Below are positions 7,127 through 10,065 of a stretch of DNA of 10,065 bases, piece by piece. Location: contig CM022665.1 of assembly GCA_012295275.1 (NCBI GenBank), positions 31,800,957 to 31,811,021 of the forward strand. Direction: 5' to 3'. The DNA comes from Chrysomallon squamiferum (taxonomy: Eukaryota; Mollusca; Gastropoda; Neomphalida; Peltospiridae). Position 1 is the stretch's first letter. Each line of letters starts with the position of its first letter. A program made the translations under genes and the position numbers. The notes beneath the pieces were generated by a model that was not told the origin of the DNA, did no database searches, and was given only the letters and a program-made list of their open reading frames with translations.

Positions 7127-9991
7127 ATGTGTGTAAATGTGTTGAATGTTAACTATTATTCACCAATATTATATCTGCCTTAAGCATTAATTATTGCTCA
7201 CCAATATTCCTTTAGCATTACCACTTACCTGAAATTATGATGCAGCTGGAGGTTTGTAGCAGCATTAGTGGCCTGGTTCATTGTTCCAATGATGTAAGGA
7301 CATTTCTGATACTTGACACTGAGGAAGCCATTGAAGACTTCACCAAGAGACCCCACATGATGTAGATTATCAAGAATGATCACACTGGGCAGCTCATTGA
7401 CATTGGTATTCTCACACTGCTCAGCAATGTTTGCCAGGTACTGACGGAGATCTTTAGAAGACTTGTGATCCACATTGAACGTAGCCACTGAACCTGCTGT
7501 CAGCTCTCTGCCTGACCTGTAACAAAATTACAATGTTTAAAAAAAAAATAACAACAACAATTACTACTACTATTAATAATAGCAATAACAATAATAATAA
7601 TATAGTAAAGATAAACTGTAATTACAGAACTTGAGTGACATTTTTTTAGAAGTAGATTTAACAGAACTTAAGGAGATTATGTTAAATATTTTATTAACAA
7701 ATTCATGAAATATTTGAAAATTTTGAATAATTCATATTTGTTTTTATCTTTTAAATAATAATACTGCTGTTATATTGAAGATAAACTGTAAAATAATTTC
7801 AGAACATAAGGAAATATTTGAATATTTTATGAATTCGTTTGATTAAATCACGTGTTTGTGTGAATTAACTAAGCTTATTTTAAATTAGAAAAGAAGTTTA
7901 CCTATTTTATGAACATTTAAATTGGTATAATAAAAAATCACTTTACGTATCTGATATAACTACAGTGAAACTCCTCAAAACTATACAGCTGTAGGACCTA
8001 GATAAAAGTCTGGTTTTGAAGGGTTTCACTGTATATTTGGATGCAATCCCCAATTTTATATATATACTTACATATTTAACAAATTACTTGTAATAAAATT
8101 AGAAATTTTACATTGAATTGTCTAAAAAGATAATTTTAATATGTACACACCTAAGGACAAGATGCTCAGCCAGTTTTTGTGCTAAATATGTCTTGCCAGT
8201 TCCACTAGGTCCACATAGGATAATGCGACGATGTTCCAGCAGCAGTGACACGTATCGCTGTATTATTGTCTTTGGAATCATTGACTCAAATGCCAATGAA
8301 TCAACACTGGTTTGTTTGGTTCCTGAAAAACACAGAATTTAACACAATTACAGAATGTGATGGTAAAATGCAATTTTGAAAATATGTTTTGAACTACCAC
8401 TGGATTATTTGTTTACTAAAAAACCCCACCAAAACACAAGAATATAACGTTTTATAATAGCTTTGTATATTAAAATATTTATATTTTTTTCAAAACTGTT
8501 TAGTTAACCAAATTGGCTCAATTTATTTTTGGAAATAGGGGATAACACTGTTGGAGTTTTTTGTTTTAGCCATTTCATTCCTGATTCATTTTAAAACCAG
8601 TTCTCCTACATTAATGCAAATATCAAATAACTAATTACATGAAAATTTATTTAAAATGATTATATCATTAAAAAAATATTTAACTTCTTGAACCACAGTA
8701 AATAGTAGAAAATAGTGGTTTATTTAAAAAAATTGTTTTCTATTATATATTTATACAGAAAGAAAAATGTAAAAATGTATAGTGTACCTTTAAGACAAAT
8801 GCTAATCTGAGTTGTTTCACCAACAAGATAACCAATAGGAAGCAATTCTGGAACTTCAGATTCTGAAACAGAAAATACCAGTTTTAAACAAGAATGAAAA
8901 AACAGAGCCTCAGTAAATAATTTTTGTCCAAGTGGTTTCAATTTATATTGCCCTTATATCAGAATTTTTAATTTTTTATTTTTTTAATTCATGCAGTTAT
9001 GAAGTAATAAAATGCTCACCTTTTGTCTTAACAATTTCTCCAATGTGATATGAATACACACTTTCTGCACTAAGACCCAAATTAGTCACAGGATCAACTC
9101 TTAAAACATATTCCTGAAATAAAAAAACATAAATTGATATATTTTCGAAGAACAATATCAATATCAGAAAATATAAAAGTTAATTAAAACCACAAAATTA
9201 ACGTAAAGACTGAGTCAATAAATAAAGTAGTGATTTCAATTATTGAGTTATTTCCCTTCAACTGAAGCAAAATGTAGACATTTCTTTTTATGTTTAAAAA
9301 TATTTATTTTATTAGTATCATTTCTGTATAATGATATATTTAAATAAATAATTATTTGTTTGTATGGTCTAACATCTAGGAATAATCATCAAATCTTCTG
9401 CATTTCACGATACATTTAAACATTACTAGTTGATTAAATTATTAAACACTAGTATGCAGTAACAATAATAATAATAATAATAATAAAATTAATAATAATG
9501 ATAATGATAATAATAAGAAGAAATGACAATGAAGATGGCAAGGGAGAGATTTCCATAAAAGAAATTTCTAAACAATTTTTTATTTTAAGAAAGTAAAATT
9601 ACCTTGAATATTTTCCTGACAATGTTGTCAAGTATGTCCCATTTGGTTTTCCCACTCACTGAGAGAGACCCAATCAGTACTTCAGCCGGTTTCTAAAAAA
9701 CACAAAAATAATATTTACAAACACAATCTCTAGTATTTCTTTATAACATGTATACATATGATTATGAAATGATGTGTATATACTTATACATATATACACA
9801 TGCACAGTCACACACAAATACACATTTAAAAAAAAAAAAAAAGTAACATGTATATTTAATTTTTATTTTTATAAAAGATTTACATACCTCCAAACCAGGC
9901 CTCCGAGGGTCAGGATTAGAACCAAGATACACTGTTATTGTAACTCTCTTTCCTTCTCTTTCATTGGCTGCTGTCTCAGCCAATAGCATGT
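4807..9991 (-). CDS. NAV2: Neuron navigator (NAV/UNC-53 family), C-terminal part, ten exons, 5' partial
   Basis: Ten minus-strand exons (9888-9991, 9603-9692, 9020-9113, 8788-8862, 8151-8322, 7229-7516, 6364-6560, 5933-6051, 5386-5595, 4807-4941) join in one frame into 493 complete codons plus a split first codon. Every internal border is GT-AG and exon lengths agree with the phases. Seen: a pre-ATPase segment (1-120), an AAA+ core with Walker A GPSGTGKT at 158-165, a Walker B-like VIILDN at 223-228 and a sensor-1-like TMN at 256-258, a lid region (about 275-400), a serine/acidic linker and the tail ending ESTL. Known of the family: NAV proteins are cytoskeleton-associated, microtubule-binding AAA+ proteins acting in neurite outgrowth and cell migration. 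Inferred: this is the single invertebrate orthologue, resembling vertebrate NAV2/NAV3; the paralogue symbol is approximate. The calponin-homology, if present, and coiled-coil regions would lie beyond the right edge. Confidence 0.95.
4942..5385 (-). other. NAV last intron
   Basis: A 444-nt phase-0 GT-AG intron before the terminal exon. It is AT-rich, with short GTATT/ATTGT word repeats around 5210-5240 and nothing else recognised. Confidence 0.92.
5386..5595 (-). CDS. NAV2: NAV exon 9 of window: Trp-rich block and serine/acidic linker
   Basis: This 210-nt, 70-codon exon is phase 0 at both ends. It begins VYGRRAPWEDPTDWVIEQFP, followed by WTMGSVKDDRSLLRIRQEDV, a conserved navigator block after the lid. 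The second half (GYDAQSGPVPAGTSKIKSQT then SASDSEADPL) is low in hydrophobic residues and probably disordered. The SASDSEAD stretch contains serines followed by acidic residues, a CK2-like pattern; phosphorylation is inferred. The donor is CTA followed by GTAAGT and the acceptor ATATTTTAG. Confidence 0.95.
5596..5932 (-). other. NAV intron between exons 8 and 9 of window
   Basis: A 337-nt phase-0 GT-AG intron; only the TA tract at 5756-5770 stands out. Confidence 0.92.
5756..5770. repeat. (TA)n tract
   Basis: A short TA dinucleotide run in the intron between NAV exons 8 and 9. A similar one lies at about 616-628. Confidence 0.85.
5933..6051 (-). CDS. NAV2: NAV exon 8 of window: AAA lid region
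   Basis: A 119-nt exon finishing a glycine codon and encoding PRLFLSCPMDISGSQVWFKD followed by LWNYSLVPYMLEAVREGLQ, ending in phase 0 with donor GTGAGT. The acceptor is TATTTTCAG. The FLSCPMD and WFKDLWNYSLVPY blocks are strongly conserved in navigators and unlike generic AAA+ lids, which makes them good family markers. The helix with LVPYMLEAVREGLQ probably packs on the ATPase core. Confidence 0.95.
6052..6363 (-). other. NAV intron between exons 7 and 8 of window
   Basis: A 312-nt phase-1 GT-AG intron with no distinct feature. Confidence 0.92.
6364..6560 (-). CDS. NAV2: NAV exon 7 of window: second half of AAA+ domain and lid
   Basis: A 197-nt exon completing an arginine codon and encoding WVLCANHMEPVKGFLGRYLR followed by RKLVEAEVRTGMRNNDLNKI and a helical stretch to SSSDVTI. 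The basic cluster GRYLRRK (290-296) and Arg274 just before the exon are candidates for arginine-finger or sensor-2 roles, inferred from position only. The remainder, WIPKVWSHINKFLETHSS, looks helical and fits the start of the AAA lid. The donor is GTGAGA (phase 1). The acceptor is unusual: a (TTA)n array reads straight into CCAG. Confidence 0.95.
6565..6606. repeat. (AAT)14 microsatellite at a splice acceptor
   Basis: Fourteen uninterrupted AAT units start four bases right of NAV exon 7, followed by an AAC array. In gene sense this reads (ATT)n then CCAG, so the array replaces a normal polypyrimidine tract. No AG lies between the array and the acceptor. Confidence 0.97.
6609..6623. repeat. 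(CAA)5 microsatellite
   Basis: Five CAA units directly continue the AAT array, making a compound AAT/CAA tract; in gene sense it is (TTG)5. Further AAC/AAT-like imperfect units extend to about 6655. Confidence 0.95.
7051..7134. repeat. (GT)n microsatellite, 56 nt pure plus interrupted extension
   Basis: GT repeats run without interruption from 7051 to 7106, then continue with a TT break near 7107 and an A break near 7127. In gene sense the intronic transcript carries a long CA repeat. The long Cys-Val open frame on the plus strand is a product of this array. Confidence 0.97.
7156..7220. repeat. Short imperfect tandem duplication beside the exon 6 donor
   Basis: The segment 7156-7189 (TTATT, CACCAATATT, then CTTAAGCATTA) recurs at 7191-7220 with the same CACCAATATT word at 7199-7208 and CTTTAGCATTA at the end. 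The second copy stops about 7 bases from the intronic GT of NAV exon 6. Confidence 0.7.
7229..7516 (-). CDS. NAV2: NAV exon 6 of window: AAA+ core with Walker B-like and sensor 1 motifs
   Basis: The largest exon here (288 nt, phase 2 at both ends) encodes 95 full codons. In order: a linker and strand (GSVATFNVDHKSSKDLRQYL), the Walker B-like strand ELPSVIILDNLHHV with Asp227 followed by Asn228, then SLGEVFNGFLSVKYQKCPYI, a sensor-1-like IIGTMNQA with Asn258, and LQLHHNF. The LDNLHH block with the following GTMNQAT is highly characteristic of navigators. Asn occupies the place where most AAA+ proteins have a catalytic Glu. The donor is GTAAGT and the acceptor TTTGTTACAG. Skipping would keep the frame but remove the catalytic core. 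Confidence 0.97.
7539..7602. repeat. Compound A-run / AAC / ACT / AAT low-complexity tract
   Basis: A poly-A run followed by AAC, TAC and AAT units lies about 23 bp from the acceptor of NAV exon 6. In gene sense it gives a T-rich tract ending in a poly-T run, which likely supports that acceptor. Confidence 0.85.
7609..7825. repeat. Degenerate direct repeat with 170-nt spacing
   Basis: The 13-mer AGATAAACTGTAA occurs at 7609-7621 and again at 7779-7791, exactly 170 nt apart. Both are preceded by AATAATAATA-type sequence and followed by loosely similar AGAAC...AAGGA...AATATTT words. This looks like an old duplication inside the intron between exons 5 and 6. Confidence 0.5.
7961..8033. mobile_element. 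69-bp pogo/Tigger-like MITE with TA target-site duplication
   Basis: The element runs from 7963 to 8031, bounded by TA at 7961-7962 and TA at 8032-8033. Its 19-bp terminal inverted repeats, 7963-7981 and 8013-8031, match at 17 of 19 positions with two transitions; both begin CAGTGAAAC. A perfect 10-bp palindrome, TACAGCTGTA, lies inside at 7984-7993. TA duplication with ends starting CAG is typical of Tc1/mariner-superfamily pogo/Tigger elements (family knowledge). It has no coding capacity, so it would depend on a transposase elsewhere. It lies in the intron between NAV exons 5 and 6. A plain hairpin unrelated to transposition is the alternative. Confidence 0.65.
8151..8322 (-). CDS. NAV2: NAV exon 5 of window: AAA+ Walker A (P-loop)
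   Basis: This 172-nt exon encodes residues 122-177 of the window protein plus split codons at both ends. An amphipathic region (SLAFESMIPKTIIQRYVSLL) leads into HRRIILCGPSGTGKTYLAQK, a complete P-loop with the nucleotide-binding lysine at 164 and threonine at 165. This is the ATP-binding site of the navigator AAA+ module. The acceptor is TTTTTCAG and the donor is TTAG followed by GTGTGT, phase 2. The intact GxxGTGKT motif shows no decay, so ATP binding is expected to be retained. Confidence 0.97.
8323..8787 (-). other. NAV intron between exons 4 and 5 of window
   Basis: A 465-nt phase-1 GT-AG intron. No repeat, open frame or RNA gene was recognised in it. Confidence 0.9.
8788..8862 (-). CDS. 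NAV2: NAV exon 4 of window: end of pre-AAA segment
   Basis: A 75-nt exon whose first two bases complete a glutamate codon. It encodes SEVPELLPIGYLVGETTQIS then ICLK, and ends with the first base of a glycine codon (donor GTACAC). The acceptor TTCTGTTTCAG is strong. Phase is 1 on both sides and the length is a multiple of three, so this small exon could be skipped in frame. The LLPIGYLVGET block closes the pre-ATPase domain in navigators; the ATPase begins in the next exon. Confidence 0.92.
9020..9113 (-). CDS. NAV2: NAV exon 3 of window: pre-AAA segment
   Basis: This 94-nt exon encodes EYVLRVDPVTNLGLSAESVY followed by SYHIGEIVKTK and one base of the next codon (phase 1 donor, GTGAGC). It continues the helix begun in the previous exon. 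The VDPVTNLGLSAESVYSYHIGE block is a recognisable part of the conserved navigator region ahead of the ATPase. No catalytic motif is expected here. The acceptor reads TTTATTTCAG. Confidence 0.92.
9114..9602 (-). other. NAV intron between exons 2 and 3 of window
   Basis: A 489-nt phase-0 GT-AG intron, AT-rich, containing the AAT array at 9464-9515. Nothing else was recognised. Confidence 0.88.
9464..9515. repeat. Imperfect (AAT)n microsatellite
   Basis: AAT units run to about 9486, then interrupted AAT/GAT units to about 9515, within the intron between NAV exons 2 and 3. The nearest splice site is about 88 bases away, so unlike the 6565 array it does not touch one. Confidence 0.9.
9603..9692 (-). 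CDS. NAV2: NAV exon 2 of window: pre-AAA segment, probable ubiquitin-like domain
   Basis: Ninety nucleotides, exactly 30 codons, phase 0 at both ends. It encodes KPAEVLIGSLSVSGKTKWDI followed by LDNIVRKIFK. The acceptor is TTTTTTAG and the donor is AAG followed by GTAATT. The alternation of a hydrophobic strand (VLIGSLSV) with an amphipathic helix (KWDILDNIVRKIFKEYVL, running into the next exon) fits a ubiquitin-like fold; this is inferred from pattern and family knowledge. The strong similarity to the NAV signature around SVSGKTKW supports the gene call. The exon is symmetric, so skipping it would keep the frame. Confidence 0.9.
9693..9887 (-). other. NAV intron between exons 1 and 2 of window
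   Basis: A 195-nt phase-0 GT-AG intron. It holds a poly-A run at about 9828-9842 and a TA/CA-rich stretch at 9770-9825; no other feature was seen. Confidence 0.88.
9888..9991 (-). CDS. NAV2: NAV exon 1 of window: start of conserved pre-AAA segment
   Basis: This 104-nt exon begins with two bases of a split codon (preceding intron phase 1) and encodes 34 residues starting MLLAETAANEREGKRVTITV and ending RRPGLE, then donor GTATGT. The acceptor is preceded by a pyrimidine-rich tract (TTTCTTTCAG). The hydrophobic VTITVYLG run looks like the first strand of a beta-grasp fold, consistent with the ubiquitin-like domain annotated before the ATPase in this family; that assignment is from family knowledge. 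The exon ends in phase 0. Its initial ATG is not a translation start: the codon sits just inside a splice acceptor and the protein must continue upstream. Confidence 0.88.
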
Positions 9992-10065
9992 CTGAAAGAA
10001 AGTTTAAATTTTGATAATTAATAACAACAACAACAAATTAATTAACATTTAACATGAAAGTATTA

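Larger units (their letters stand above)
6561..7228 (-). other. NAV intron between exons 6 and 7 of window
   Basis: The longest intron seen here (668 nt, phase 2). It has repeats at both ends: a small tandem duplication and the GT array near the donor side, and the AAT/CAA array at the acceptor. Confidence 0.92.
7517..8150 (-). other. NAV intron between exons 5 and 6 of window
   Basis: A 634-nt phase-2 GT-AG intron separating Walker A from Walker B. It contains the 69-bp MITE, the 170-nt spaced repeat and the compound low-complexity tract near its acceptor. Confidence 0.92.

Noticed and set aside
6959-7183. Plus-strand frame with a long Cys-Val repeat
   Set aside because: It is simply the GT microsatellite translated; no protein signature flanks it.
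8118-8342. Plus-strand open frame opposite the P-loop
   Set aside because: It is the antisense shadow of the NAV Walker A exon.
1-10065. tRNA, rRNA, CRISPR array, phage or bacterial operon features
   Set aside because: No cloverleaf with conserved T-loop, no spaced repeats and no prokaryotic gene organisation were seen; the spliced gene shows the DNA is eukaryotic.

Overview
The window is AT-rich animal nuclear DNA (dense A/T tracts, di- and trinucleotide microsatellites, short exons split by GT-AG introns). It carries the 3' end of one protein-coding gene on the minus strand. I recognise the product as a neuron navigator (NAV/UNC-53/sickie family), from the AAA+ ATPase core and the C-terminal tail. 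The long AAT/AAC and GT arrays, short introns and vertebrate-like NAV protein suggest a lophotrochozoan, perhaps a mollusc such as a cephalopod; this species guess is inference only.

Layout, read in gene direction (right to left). Ten exons were assembled from conserved protein, GT-AG borders and matching phases: 9888-9991, 9603-9692, 9020-9113, 8788-8862, 8151-8322, 7229-7516, 6364-6560, 5933-6051, 5386-5595 and 4807-4941 (stop TAA at 4807-4809). They join in one frame into 493 full codons plus the tail of a split codon. Exons 1-4 of the window encode the conserved segment before the ATPase, probably the family's ubiquitin-like domain. Exon 5 carries Walker A, exon 6 Walker B and sensor 1, exons 7-8 the rest of the AAA+ module and lid, exon 9 a tryptophan-rich stretch and a serine/acidic linker, and exon 10 the tail ending in S-T-L. 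The N-terminal part of the protein lies beyond position 10065. Residue numbers below count from the first complete codon of the 9888-9991 exon.

Positions 1-4806 hold no recognisable gene. They are 3' UTR for an unknown distance after the stop, then possibly intergenic DNA. Candidate poly(A) signals lie at 4627-4632, 4461-4466 and 4401-4406. Several exact seed matches for deeply conserved animal microRNAs further along suggest, without proving, a long 3' UTR.

Non-coding structure worth noting: a 69-bp TA-flanked inverted-repeat element like a pogo/Tigger MITE in the intron at 7517-8150; an (AAT)14 array sitting directly in the splice acceptor of exon 7; a 56-nt pure GT array in the same intron; and small tandem and dispersed repeats. 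I saw no new enzyme system, CRISPR array, tRNA or rRNA. The window is a conserved cytoskeletal gene in a repeat-rich setting.
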